Shown: piece by piece, positions 11,818-18,928 of the stretch | Numbering within the stretch: the first letter of the stretch is position 1 | Layout of the letters: every line of letters begins with the position of its first letter | NCBI GenBank assembly: GCA_002687175.1 | Contig: NYZP01000013.1 | Span: 1 to 18,928 of the forward strand | From: Parcubacteria group bacterium | GTDB taxonomy: Bacteria > Patescibacteria > ABY1 > Buchananbacterales > UBA6539 | Direction: 5' to 3' | Length of the DNA stretch: 18,928 nt | Notes under the pieces: model-generated | The model's input: only the letters and a program-made list of their open reading frames with translations | Database searches by the model: none | What the model was told of the DNA's origin: nothing | Made by a program: the position numbers and the translations under genes

Positions 11818-12027
11818 TGGTGCCCTCACCTGGAGTTGAACCAGGATCTAATCCTTAGGCCCCGCCACATGCCCCCGGTAGGACTTGAACCTACATCTAA
11901 TCCTTAGGAGGGATTTGTTCTATCCATTGAACTACAGGGGCATGTGGCGGGGTAAAAGGGATTTGCCTGTCCCGCGCCTCGAGTGAAACGAGAGGTTGCG
12001 GGGTTCTATCCATTGAACTATGAGGGC
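11818..12027 (-). tRNA. Interrupted tRNA-Arg (anticodon CCT) hosting a second tRNA-Arg in its anticodon loop
   Basis: The two ends form one tRNA. The acceptor GCCCTCA (12021-12027) pairs perfectly with TGAGGGC (11822-11828), followed by A and an encoded CCA (11818-11820). The D-arm is GTTC-AATGGATA-GAAC and the T-arm CCTGG-TTCAACT-CCAGG. The 3' anticodon half CCTAA-GGATT (11850-11859) finds its partner AATCC-CT at 11957-11963. Between loop positions 33 and 34 sits an insert (11860-11956) containing a complete tRNA-Arg(CCT). A further 38-nt hairpin (11965-12002) lies between the D-stem and the anticodon stem. Without processing this tRNA could not function. Confidence 0.75.
11870..11941 (-). 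tRNA. tRNA-Arg (anticodon CCT), nested copy
   Basis: A complete cloverleaf: acceptor GCCCCTG/CGGGGGC with one G-U pair, D-arm GTTC-AATGGATA-GAAC, anticodon stem AATCC/GGATT with loop CTCCTAA (anticodon CCT) and T-arm GTAGG-TTCAAGT-CCTAC. CCA is not encoded. Instead the acceptor helix is extended by a perfect 11-bp inverted repeat (11860-11870 with 11942-11952), giving an 18-bp stem. It lies entirely within the host tRNA-Arg. Confidence 0.85.
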
Positions 12028-12064
12028 AAATGGCGAGGTAAAAGGGAGTTGCTTGTCCCAAGCC
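11917..12064 (-). repeat. Imperfect direct repeat of about 62 nt spanning the tRNA-Arg 5' part and its leader
   Basis: 11917-11978 and 12003-12064 align with an offset of 86 nt and about ten mismatches. Each copy contains a leader hairpin-like element (11945-11978, 12031-12064) followed on the minus strand by the tRNA-Arg acceptor and D-arm. The host and nested tRNAs therefore arose from duplication of a leader-plus-tRNA unit. Confidence 0.75.
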
Positions 12065-12085
12065 AATCTTTAGTAACCATATTAT

Positions 12086-12114
12086 ATAATATATACAAAA
12101 TAGATGTTTGTAAA
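12086..12114 (-). promoter_or_regulatory. Promoter of the tRNA-Arg/tRNA-Ala cluster
   Basis: On the minus strand TTTACA (12109-12114), a 17-nt spacer and TATTAT (12086-12091). The -35 element touches the left arm of the inverted repeat at 12114-12125. Confidence 0.55.
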
Positions 12115-12232
12115 CCCGGAACCTTATATTAATTTAGCATTTTTGAGTTTTATATAATAAAAAGTTTTTCCACAGATTTTTTCTTAAATTATTAAGTTTT
12201 TTTATCTTTTTTAGATTTTAAAGGTTCCGGGT
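12114..12232. repeat. Perfect 12-bp inverted repeat flanking about 95 bp of AT-rich DNA
   Basis: ACCCGGAACCTT (12114-12125) and AAGGTTCCGGGT (12221-12232) bracket an AT-rich segment with a TTTTCCACA (12166-12174). It lies between the minus-strand tRNA promoter and the plus-strand hydrolase gene. The 12065-12333 gap holds no gene that I can see. Confidence 0.7.
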
Positions 12233-12258
12233 AAACAGTTTATCCTCTCTTTGTCCTC

Positions 12259-12287
12259 TTGACACATTGGCTGAGTTAACGTAATTT
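12259..12287 (+). promoter_or_regulatory. Probable promoter of the alpha/beta hydrolase gene
   Basis: A perfect TTGACA (12259-12264), a 17-nt spacer and TAATTT (12282-12287). The leader is about 40 nt and no Shine-Dalgarno precedes the ATG at 12334. Confidence 0.5.
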
Positions 12288-12333
12288 TAAAAGCACGACA
12301 CTAAAATAAAAAGTACAAAAATTATACAGTATT

Positions 12334-13179
12334 ATGGGTGAAAAAATCAGAAACATATTTAAGCAAGGGGGAAATAAAAAACAGAAAGAAATATTTTTTT
12401 CAGCACGAGGTTTAAAAAAGTTAATTGGTGAAGGCCTGCTTAATAGCAACAAGGCAATATTCTTTCCCCGCAGTAATGAAGCCGGGGTTTTATTATTGCA
12501 TGGCTACACTTCAACACCATATGAGTTTTATGATCTGTCACGTTATTTGGCCAATAAGGGTGTTTCAGTTTATGCTCCTACTATTGCTGGCCACGGTACA
12601 TCACCAAAAGATTTAGCAAACACCAGTATTGAGGAATGGAAAAAGTCTGTTGAAGAGGGATATAAATTTTTGAAACAAAAGTCTAAAAAAGTTTATGTTG
12701 TAGGCAGTTCATTAGGGGGTAATCTGGCATTACATTTGGCGCATAAGTTTAATGCTAGTGTTGTTTCGATGGGTACGCCAATTCACGTTAGGGGACAAAG
12801 GTTTTTTAAAATGTTTTTATACACTTACGGTTGGCTAAAAAAAAATCAGAAAAAACATCGGATAAATCATAAGCTGGCTAATATTAATAAACATCAAGTT
12901 GTATATACGGTAATGCCAATCAAAAGTCTTCGTCGGTTTTTCAGTTTTATCAGCAAGATAACCATCCCAAATTTAAAAAATATTAAGTCACCGGCTTTAA
13001 TTATTCAGTCTATTTCCGATAAGATTGTAAATCCCAAATCAGCCAACTATTTAAAAGAACATTTAGGCTCTATTAAAAAGAAAATATTGTGGGTTAATGG
13101 TAAGAATCATACTTTAGCTATAGATGATAATCGAGGAAAAATTTTTAAAGCAATATATCAATTTGTTTCCAGTAATTAA
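12334..13179 (+). CDS. Alpha/beta hydrolase (carboxylesterase/lipase-like)
   Basis: A 281-residue alpha/beta-hydrolase. The oxyanion-hole region is VLLLHGYTSTPYEF (52-65), and GHGTS (86-90) follows. The nucleophile elbow is VVGSSLGGNLAL with Ser126, the acid is Asp229 in ISDKIVNP, and the catalytic His259 is in GKNHTLAIDD. The layout resembles carboxylesterase Est30/monoacylglycerol lipase-type enzymes with a lid region (about 150-210) that is basic here. It probably cleaves a carboxylic ester of a lipid or small molecule; the substrate is unknown. It has its own promoter and terminator, and it precedes the acyl-CoA ligase locus, so a lipid-related role is plausible. No signal peptide is seen, so it is cytoplasmic. 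Confidence 0.88.
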   Translation: MGEKIRNIFKQGGNKKQKEIFFSARGLKKLIGEGLLNSNKAIFFPRSNEAGVLLLHGYTSTPYEFYDLSRYLANKGVSVYAPTIAGHGTSPKDLANTSIEEWKKSVEEGYKFLKQKSKKVYVVGSSLGGNLALHLAHKFNASVVSMGTPIHVRGQRFFKMFLYTYGWLKKNQKKHRINHKLANINKHQVVYTVMPIKSLRRFFSFISKITIPNLKNIKSPALIIQSISDKIVNPKSANYLKEHLGSIKKKILWVNGKNHTLAIDDNRGKIFKAIYQFVSSN

Positions 13180-13188
13180 GGAAAAAAT

Positions 13189-13252
13189 AAATCCGTTTTT
13201 CTGTCTTACCTATCGCCTACGGACGATAGGTAGGCCAGAGTAGCGGATTTTT
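13189..13252 (+). terminator. Two-level hairpin terminator after the hydrolase gene
   Basis: Outer stem AAATCCG (13189-13195)/CGGATTT (13244-13250) is followed by Ts. Inside lies a perfect palindrome ACCTATCG (13208-13215)/CGATAGGT (13224-13231). The inner palindrome has the look of a dispersed CPR repeat inserted into a terminator. Confidence 0.7.
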
Positions 13253-13313
13253 AGTTTATAATTGGTTTTAGTTTTAAATATAGGATTATTGTGATAAGGT
13301 ATACATAGATTTT

Positions 13314-15053
13314 ATGCAAACAATCATTGAAAAATTTAATAAAACAGCTGAAAAATTTAGTTCCCGCCCAGCCCTTAAATTTAAGTTCCATGGGATCTAT
13401 ATTAGTATAACTTTTCAAGAGCTGGCTGATCGAGCTAGAGAAATGGCCAAAGGATTGCAGGAGCTAGGCATAGGTAAAGAAGATAAAGTGGCGATACTTT
13501 CAGAGAACAGAACTGAATGGGTGCGGACCGATTTAGCCACCTTAGCTTTGGGGGCAATTACTATTCCAGTCCACACCACCTTATCACCAAAAATTATTAA
13601 GCACATCCTGGATGACTCAGGTAGCCGGGTCATTTTAGTTTCTGATCAGCAACAGTTTAATAAGTTACGGTTAGTTGTTGGTGAGCTGGAAAAAGTAGAA
13701 ACTATTATTTACATTAACCTTGATGACGATCGGGAACATTATGACGGCAAGAAATTAATTAGCTTGGAAGCAGTAATGAGGTTAGGGAAGAACTCAACCA
13801 AAGAAATTAATGTTGAGGTTAAACCAGATGACGTGGCCAGTATTGTTTATACTTCTGGTACAACTGCCATGCCTAAGGGAGTGATGTTGACGCATGAAAA
13901 TTTTATGTTTGATGCTGAGGCGGCCGTAACCGTTGTACCGGTTAACGAACATGATACCTTACTTTCATTTTTACCGTTGTCACATGTTTTGGAACGAACC
14001 GCTGGTTACTACGCGCCGTTGGTTTGCCGGGGGAGTGCTATCGCCTATGCCGAAAATATTAAAACCCTTAAGCAAAATCTTAAAGAGGTTAAACCAACAG
14101 TTATTGTTTCGGTACCGCGAATTTTTGAGAAAGTTCATTCGGGTATCTGGGATAAAGTGAATCATGGTAGTAAATTAAAATACAAAATATTTGTTTGGGC
14201 TTTAAAACAAGAACATAATACTTTTAAGTATCGCATTGCTAACATTTTAGTTTTTAAAAAAATAAAAATGGCTTTTGGCGGTCACCTTCGATTGACTATT
14301 TCTGGTGGGTCAAGTTTAAATCACAAACTGGCTCGCTTTTTTGACCGGATCGGTATTAAAATTGTTGAAGGTTATGGTTTAACTGAAACTTCTCCAGTGG
14401 CGACTGCTAATCGACCAGATAACGTAAAGTTTGGCACGGTTGGTCAGCAATTAGCTGGGGTGGAGGTAACAATTGCTGATGATAAAGAAATTTTAATTAA
14501 GGGTCCTTTGGTAATGAAGGGTTATTATAAAAATGATGCCCTGACTGCAGAGGCTATAGACCAACAAGGATTTTTTCACTCCGGTGATTTGGGATTTTTA
14601 GATGACGAGGGATTTTTAACAATCATTGGTAGGAAAAAAGAAATGATTTCTCTCTCCACCGGGAAGATTGTTTGGCCTGAACAAATTGAGTTAACTTTAA
14701 ACAGCGATCGATTTATTAATCAGTCTATGGTTTATGGCGACAATCAAAGTCATTTGATTGCCTTGATTATTCCTGATTGGCAAGAAATAATTAGAAATTT
14801 AGTCAAGTTAGATCTTCATAGCAAAGAGCCAGATAAATTAATTAAAGAGCCGCATTTATCAGAAATACTTGAACAGCGAATAAAAAAAATTAATCAGCAG
14901 TTTGCTGATTGGGAAAAGATTAGAAAATTTATAGTTTTAGCTCGTGAATTTTCAGCAGAAAAAGATGAGATTACTCCAACGATGAAATTAAGACGGTCAA
15001 TAATTAAAAATAATTATAAAAAAGAAATCGATCAACTATATGAACAAAAATAA
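13314..15053 (+). CDS. AMP-forming long-chain acyl-CoA synthetase (fatty acid:CoA ligase)
   Basis: A 579-residue member of the ANL superfamily, activating a fatty acid with ATP to acyl-AMP and then the thioester. The phosphate-binding loop is YTSGTTAMPKG (179-189), the adenine/substrate motif EGYGLTETSPV (352-362), the hinge region HSGDLGFLDDEG (422-433) with GRKKE (439-443), and the C-terminal catalytic lysine is in TPTMKLRRS (Lys558). The length and the split between the large N-domain and small C-domain are normal for long-chain ligases. In a CPR-like genome without visible fatty acid synthesis genes it may activate scavenged fatty acids. The next gene starts 14 nt before its stop codon, indicating translational coupling. 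No Shine-Dalgarno precedes the ATG. Confidence 0.92.
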   Translation: MQTIIEKFNKTAEKFSSRPALKFKFHGIYISITFQELADRAREMAKGLQELGIGKEDKVAILSENRTEWVRTDLATLALGAITIPVHTTLSPKIIKHILDDSGSRVILVSDQQQFNKLRLVVGELEKVETIIYINLDDDREHYDGKKLISLEAVMRLGKNSTKEINVEVKPDDVASIVYTSGTTAMPKGVMLTHENFMFDAEAAVTVVPVNEHDTLLSFLPLSHVLERTAGYYAPLVCRGSAIAYAENIKTLKQNLKEVKPTVIVSVPRIFEKVHSGIWDKVNHGSKLKYKIFVWALKQEHNTFKYRIANILVFKKIKMAFGGHLRLTISGGSSLNHKLARFFDRIGIKIVEGYGLTETSPVATANRPDNVKFGTVGQQLAGVEVTIADDKEILIKGPLVMKGYYKNDALTAEAIDQQGFFHSGDLGFLDDEGFLTIIGRKKEMISLSTGKIVWPEQIELTLNSDRFINQSMVYGDNQSHLIALIIPDWQEIIRNLVKLDLHSKEPDKLIKEPHLSEILEQRIKKINQQFADWEKIRKFIVLAREFSAEKDEITPTMKLRRSIIKNNYKKEIDQLYEQK

Positions 15054-16488
15054 ACCACAATTATTATTTATTATTTTATTCGTTGGTACAGTAATATTAA
15101 TCAGTGGTTGTCAGAATAAACCAGAGAATAAACCAGTAAGTACCGATGGTTACAATCTAGTGATGATTGTTGCTGATACCTTAAGAGCAGATGTTTTGGA
15201 ATGTTACGGTGGCGAAGCTAAAACACCAAATATTTGTGGCCTGGCAAAGCAAGGAACTTTATTCGTTAATAATTATTCCACAGCCCCAGTCACCTGGATG
15301 TCATCACTTTCTATATTTACCGGAAATTATTCTAACTTATATTATGATACTAAAATAGGTAGACCAGCGTCAGGTCCTTTTGAAGGGTTAATGGACAAAA
15401 GAGTAGATTCTCTACCAGGAATATATGATATACTTTTGCGATCTCATTACAAGGTGCAGTCATCAGAAAAGTTATTAGCAGAATCTTTAACTGAGAAAGG
15501 CTACAAGGTAATGCATGATAATGAAAATCTTTTGGCTGAAAAGCTAAATCAACTTCAGGGGTTTGAAAAATTAAAATCTTACGATAATTTAAAAAAGTCT
15601 AAAATAGCAGAGATAGAAGCTTTAACTGGTATCAAAAACATAAGCTCAGGCTACGAAAATTTTTATTCTTTTTTAGATAACTTGTTGAGCAATGAAAAGG
15701 TAAATTTTTTTACACTAAAGTGGATGCTTGATCCTCATACTGAATATTCTCCACCACAAAAATTTTTAACTGATTTTGATGTAGATTTTAATCAACTTAC
15801 ACGTGAACCAAATTTTTATTCAGAAGATTTTGGAATGATTTTAAAACATTATATTGAGGATATTAATTTGAATAATTATGAACAAAATTATGTAAAATGG
15901 TTGTACCTAAAAGAGGTAGAATCAGTTGATGAAAGGGTTGGCTATGCTATTAAAGCCTTGGAAGAAAATAATCTACTAGATAAAACATTCATAGTCTTTA
16001 CGTCTGATCATGGTGAGGCCTTTGGTGAACATCAAAATATTTACTTTCATGGAAGAACATTATACAACGAGCAGGTGCAAGTTCCATTAATTATTAGTGG
16101 TCCGGGAATATTAAAAGATAACATAATTACCAGTCGAGTTTCATTAGTAGATTTAATGCCAACTTTGGCTGAGCTATTAGGCGTTGACTCCTTTAAAGAT
16201 GTTGATGGTAAAAGTTATTTACCATTGTTATATGGAGAAGAAGATGATGAAGAACGAGTTCAATATTTAGAATTATGGTTGACCCAGACGGTAAGCGGTA
16301 TTATTGAAAATAATTTTAAATTAATTAAATTTGCAAATAAGGATTCAGAGCTTTATGATCTTGAAAGAGACAGCCAGGAACTAAGTAATATTGCCAGCAG
16401 CAATCCAGAGTTAGTTGAGCAGTTGGAAAAAAAATTATTAGAACATGATAGAGAGATTGAAATCAGAAGACAGGAGATTTATTATTAG
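15040..16488 (+). CDS. Sulfatase/alkaline-phosphatase-superfamily lipoprotein
   Basis: A 482-residue exported hydrolase or transferase. The N-terminus is a lipoprotein signal peptide with lipobox LISGC (lipidated Cys24). The superfamily metal site is visible as Asp46 in IVADTLRAD, Asp323-His324 in FTSDHGEAFGEH and His337 in YFHGRTLYNEQ. The nucleophile region is STAPVTWMSSLSIFTG, with Thr85 where arylsulfatases have the formylglycine Cys/Ser, so classical sulfatase chemistry is unlikely. Phosphodiesterase or phospho-group transfer on an envelope component is more plausible. It overlaps the ligase gene by 14 nt and is followed after 9 nt by the membrane GT-C-like gene, which supports an envelope or lipid-glycan role on the outer face of the membrane. 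Confidence 0.88.
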   Translation: MNKNKPQLLFIILFVGTVILISGCQNKPENKPVSTDGYNLVMIVADTLRADVLECYGGEAKTPNICGLAKQGTLFVNNYSTAPVTWMSSLSIFTGNYSNLYYDTKIGRPASGPFEGLMDKRVDSLPGIYDILLRSHYKVQSSEKLLAESLTEKGYKVMHDNENLLAEKLNQLQGFEKLKSYDNLKKSKIAEIEALTGIKNISSGYENFYSFLDNLLSNEKVNFFTLKWMLDPHTEYSPPQKFLTDFDVDFNQLTREPNFYSEDFGMILKHYIEDINLNNYEQNYVKWLYLKEVESVDERVGYAIKALEENNLLDKTFIVFTSDHGEAFGEHQNIYFHGRTLYNEQVQVPLIISGPGILKDNIITSRVSLVDLMPTLAELLGVDSFKDVDGKSYLPLLYGEEDDEERVQYLELWLTQTVSGIIENNFKLIKFANKDSELYDLERDSQELSNIASSNPELVEQLEKKLLEHDREIEIRRQEIYY

Positions 16489-16497
16489 CTATTTGAA

Positions 16498-17988
16498 ATG
16501 AAAAAAAGCCAAAAAATTTTGTTAACATTAGCTTTGATTTTAGTTTTTGTTTTAGTTTATTCGCCTCATTTTGATTATCGTTTTCCTTATCATATTGATG
16601 AGTGGAACCATATTAGTAACGCTAAATTTTTGGTAAACGGAGATATTTCTGCTTTTGGTGCTACCGTTGAATTTGGTTTTCATATTTTTCTTTTTGTCAT
16701 CTCAAAAATATTTAATCTAGTTTTAGTTTATAAATTTTTACCGGCAATTTGGGCAGTTTTTTCGGCGGCTGTTTTATTTTGGGTAGCTTATAAAAAAACT
16801 AGCAGTAATTTTTTTATCGCTTTATTGTCGGTTATTTTTTTTGCTACCATAAAATCAAATGTTAATGTTACTGGCTTATGGTTTTTTACACCTTTAACGT
16901 TTTCTATTCCATTTATTTATTTATACATTTATTTTTTTACCGAGGGTATTGAAAAACAAAATAAAAAGCTACTTTTAATTAGCATTATCATAATGTCCTT
17001 TTTAGTACCCATCCATTCAATATCGGTTTTATTTGCTTTACCTTTTTTATTAGTTTATTCATTATTTTATTTAAATTTTCTTAAGAAAGAATATAAATTT
17101 TTTTCTCTACTTTTATTAATACCTTTTTTAGGAATTTTATTTTACAAAAAAGTATATAGCGTTCCTTGGCCAGAGCTAGCCAGTAATTTAATAAATGCCT
17201 TGCAATTTAAATATGGTTGGGGGGTTTTAGAGTTGCAAAATTTGTTCACTGAAATTTATAGTTCAATGGGATATTTGTTGGCCGTGGCAGGCATGGTTTT
17301 TATAATATTATTTATCAAGGATAGAAAAAAATATATCCCTTATTTATTTTGGCCGTTAATGTCCTTAACACTTATAATCCTTTATCGGATAAGTGGTGCT
17401 TCCTATTTAATTCCGTATCAAAGAAATCTTTATTATTTAGTTCTTAGTTTGCCAATACTAAGTGCTTTTGGTTTTTACTATTTTATAGTTTTGTTGAATG
17501 ATCAAATAAAGAAGTTAAGCTTAAATGAAAATTTTAAGTTTTATCTAGAAAAATTTGTTGGTTTAATTGTTATTTTAGTAGTCAGTTTTTTGATATTTAA
17601 GCCCTACTATCAAATTCCTGAACAAGTTGATTTGTACAGGGTAATTAATGAAGATGATTATCAAGCACTTCTTTTTTTAGCTGAACTTCCTCAAGAAGGC
17701 AGAGTTTTGGCAACTCCATTTGTCTCAACAGCGGTCTATGCAGTGTCTAACCACCTTTTCATTTCAGATATATTTTTTTACAAAAAATATAGGCTGGAAG
17801 TTGAAGAATTTTTTCGGAGTAAAGATTGTACAGCTAAGCAAAAATTTATTGGCAAAAATTTTTTCTTACCACCAATTTACACTGATAAGCAAAAAATAAG
17901 ATATATCTTATCAAAAAAACATATTGACTGTGGTTGGGAATTAATATATCAACAAAATAATTACATCTATAGCGTTAACAATGAATAA
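16498..17988 (+). CDS. Polytopic membrane protein, GT-C-like glycosyltransferase candidate
   Basis: A 496-residue integral membrane protein with roughly 10-12 hydrophobic segments through residue 370 and a soluble C-terminal part (about 375-496) with several Cys. The first extracytoplasmic loop holds acidic HIDEWNH (32-38), like the Asp/Glu that GT-C glycosyltransferases (PMT, ArnT, AglB-type) use for catalysis or metal binding. These enzymes transfer sugars from lipid-phosphate donors on the outer face of the membrane. Its partner is evident: the downstream gene, overlapping by 8 nt, encodes a GT2 of the type that makes polyprenyl-phosphate sugars. The assignment rests on topology and this motif, so it is moderate. 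Confidence 0.8.
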   Translation: MKKSQKILLTLALILVFVLVYSPHFDYRFPYHIDEWNHISNAKFLVNGDISAFGATVEFGFHIFLFVISKIFNLVLVYKFLPAIWAVFSAAVLFWVAYKKTSSNFFIALLSVIFFATIKSNVNVTGLWFFTPLTFSIPFIYLYIYFFTEGIEKQNKKLLLISIIIMSFLVPIHSISVLFALPFLLVYSLFYLNFLKKEYKFFSLLLLIPFLGILFYKKVYSVPWPELASNLINALQFKYGWGVLELQNLFTEIYSSMGYLLAVAGMVFIILFIKDRKKYIPYLFWPLMSLTLIILYRISGASYLIPYQRNLYYLVLSLPILSAFGFYYFIVLLNDQIKKLSLNENFKFYLEKFVGLIVILVVSFLIFKPYYQIPEQVDLYRVINEDDYQALLFLAELPQEGRVLATPFVSTAVYAVSNHLFISDIFFYKKYRLEVEEFFRSKDCTAKQKFIGKNFFLPPIYTDKQKIRYILSKKHIDCGWELIYQQNNYIYSVNNE

Positions 17989-18928
17989 TGAAGATTTAGA
18001 CAATATAGACTTCATAGAGTTAAGTGTAATTTTGCCTTGTCAAAATGAAGAACAAGCACTTGGTTTTTGCATTAACCAGATTAAAGAAATTTTAAGACAA
18101 GAAAATGTTCTTGCAGAGATCATAGTTTCTGATTCTTCAACCGATAATTCACCAATGGTTGCTAAGCAATTAGGGGTAAAATTAATTAAACATGACCATA
18201 ATGGTTATGGCCGTGCCTACCTAGAAGCTTTTAAAGTTGTTCAAGGAAAATATATTTTTATGGCCGATGCTGACGGTACTTATGATTTCAGAGAGATACC
18301 AAAATTTTTAAACTATTTAAAACAAGGTAGTGACTTAGTAATTGGTGATAGATTCAAAGGAAAAATTGATAAAGGCGCTATGCCTTGGTTACATCGATAT
18401 ATTGGCAATCCGGTATTATCTTTTTTGTTTAGAGTTTTTTTTAAAGCAAAGATTAATGACGTTCACTGTGGCATGAGAGCAATTACCAAAGAATCTCTTA
18501 CCAAACTTAATCTTAGGACAACCGGTATGGAGTTTGCTACGGAGATGATTGTTAGGGCAAGTCAGGAGAATTTAAGAATTAAACAGTTGCCGATTAATTA
18601 TCATTTAAGGAAAGGCAAGTCAAAGTTAAAATCTTTTTCTGACGGCTGGCGACACTTACGTTTTATGTTAACCTATGCACCCGATTACCTATTTTTAATT
18701 CCCGGTATTTTGTTCCTGTTGGCGGGCATAGTTTTAATTTGGTTATTAAGAAGTAATATTGTTTATGGCTGCTTTCTAATTATTCTGGGGTATCAAACAA
18801 TTAGCTTAAGTGTTTTTACTAAAGTCTACATGAAATCAATTGGTTTAATTAAAAATGATAAGTTAGTCGATTATCTAGCCAAGGTAATAAAATTTGAAAC
18901 TGGAGTTATTCTTGGGGCAATATTATTA
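17981..18928 (+). CDS. Family 2 glycosyltransferase (polyprenyl-phosphate sugar synthase-like), cut by the window end
   Basis: 316 codons are present and the gene continues past the window. The GT-A domain (about 13-230) has SVILPCQNEEQAL (15-27), Asp51 in IIVSDSSTDNS, and the metal-binding DAD at 96-98 in FMADADGTYDF. Later come GDRFKG and NDVHCGMRAI, with GMEFATEM as the acceptor-site region. Two membrane segments follow (about 247-268 and 272-293). This is the layout of DPM1/GtrB-like enzymes that make polyprenyl-phosphate sugars on the cytoplasmic face. The start ATG overlaps the last 8 nt of the GT-C-like gene (ATGAATAA), so translation is coupled and the two probably act as donor synthase and transferase. 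Confidence 0.88.
   Translation, partial: MNNEDLDNIDFIELSVILPCQNEEQALGFCINQIKEILRQENVLAEIIVSDSSTDNSPMVAKQLGVKLIKHDHNGYGRAYLEAFKVVQGKYIFMADADGTYDFREIPKFLNYLKQGSDLVIGDRFKGKIDKGAMPWLHRYIGNPVLSFLFRVFFKAKINDVHCGMRAITKESLTKLNLRTTGMEFATEMIVRASQENLRIKQLPINYHLRKGKSKLKSFSDGWRHLRFMLTYAPDYLFLIPGILFLLAGIVLIWLLRSNIVYGCFLIILGYQTISLSVFTKVYMKSIGLIKNDKLVDYLAKVIKFETGVILGAILL

Overview
The window looks like a chromosomal piece of a Patescibacteria (CPR) bacterium. This is inferred from several things together: AT-rich intergenic DNA, short compact genes, a NusA with long Lys/Glu-rich low-complexity segments and no rimP or infB beside it, very few Shine-Dalgarno sequences, small membrane-anchored proteins of a type I associate with CPR genomes, and a standard genetic code in which TGA stops are rare (one seen). 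No rRNA, CRISPR array, transposase or integrase was seen.

Left part (1-7534, all genes on the minus strand): a frameshifted membrane-anchored protein cut by the window edge; nusA with its own consensus promoter and leader hairpin; a GIY-YIG nuclease reading frame fused through palindromic repeats to a YraN-family protein; a three-helix membrane protein and a SAM methyltransferase; rnhB; a thioredoxin system (trxA-trxB); a cysteine-less CsoR/RcnR-family repressor with a textbook TACT-G5-AGTA operator in front of it; and a membrane-anchored protein. One small plus-strand gene with a strong ribosome binding site (4934-5131) sits between rnhB and trxB.

Middle part (7660-12240) is the unusual one. 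A GC-richer plus-strand ParB-like gene, whose N-terminus seems out of frame with its Shine-Dalgarno, ends at a terminator. Two 16-bp palindromes closely resembling chromosomal parS sites follow it. Two small minus-strand genes come next, then tRNA-Ala(GGC) preceded by a 5'-half tRNA-Ala fragment with a hairpin in its D-loop. At 10258-10605 on the minus strand lies a probable structured RNA of about 350 nt with its own promoter and terminator; its stems pair through G-U wobbles on that strand only, and I cannot assign it to a known family. After two further protein genes comes a tRNA cluster in which a complete tRNA-Arg(CCT) is nested inside the anticodon loop of another tRNA-Arg(CCT), followed by a tRNA-Ala(CGC) with an abnormal T-arm.

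Right part (12334-18928, plus strand): an alpha/beta hydrolase with its own terminator, then a tightly packed four-gene run: long-chain acyl-CoA ligase, sulfatase-superfamily lipoprotein, polytopic GT-C-like membrane protein and a family 2 glycosyltransferase cut by the window end. Three of the junctions overlap or are only 9 nt apart, which points to one translationally coupled unit acting on lipid-linked glycans or envelope lipids.

Several genes carry single-base disruptions (near 138, 633, 2483-2490, 7749-7756, 9404). Either this is a decaying or slippage-prone genome or the assembly contains point/indel errors; reads would decide.
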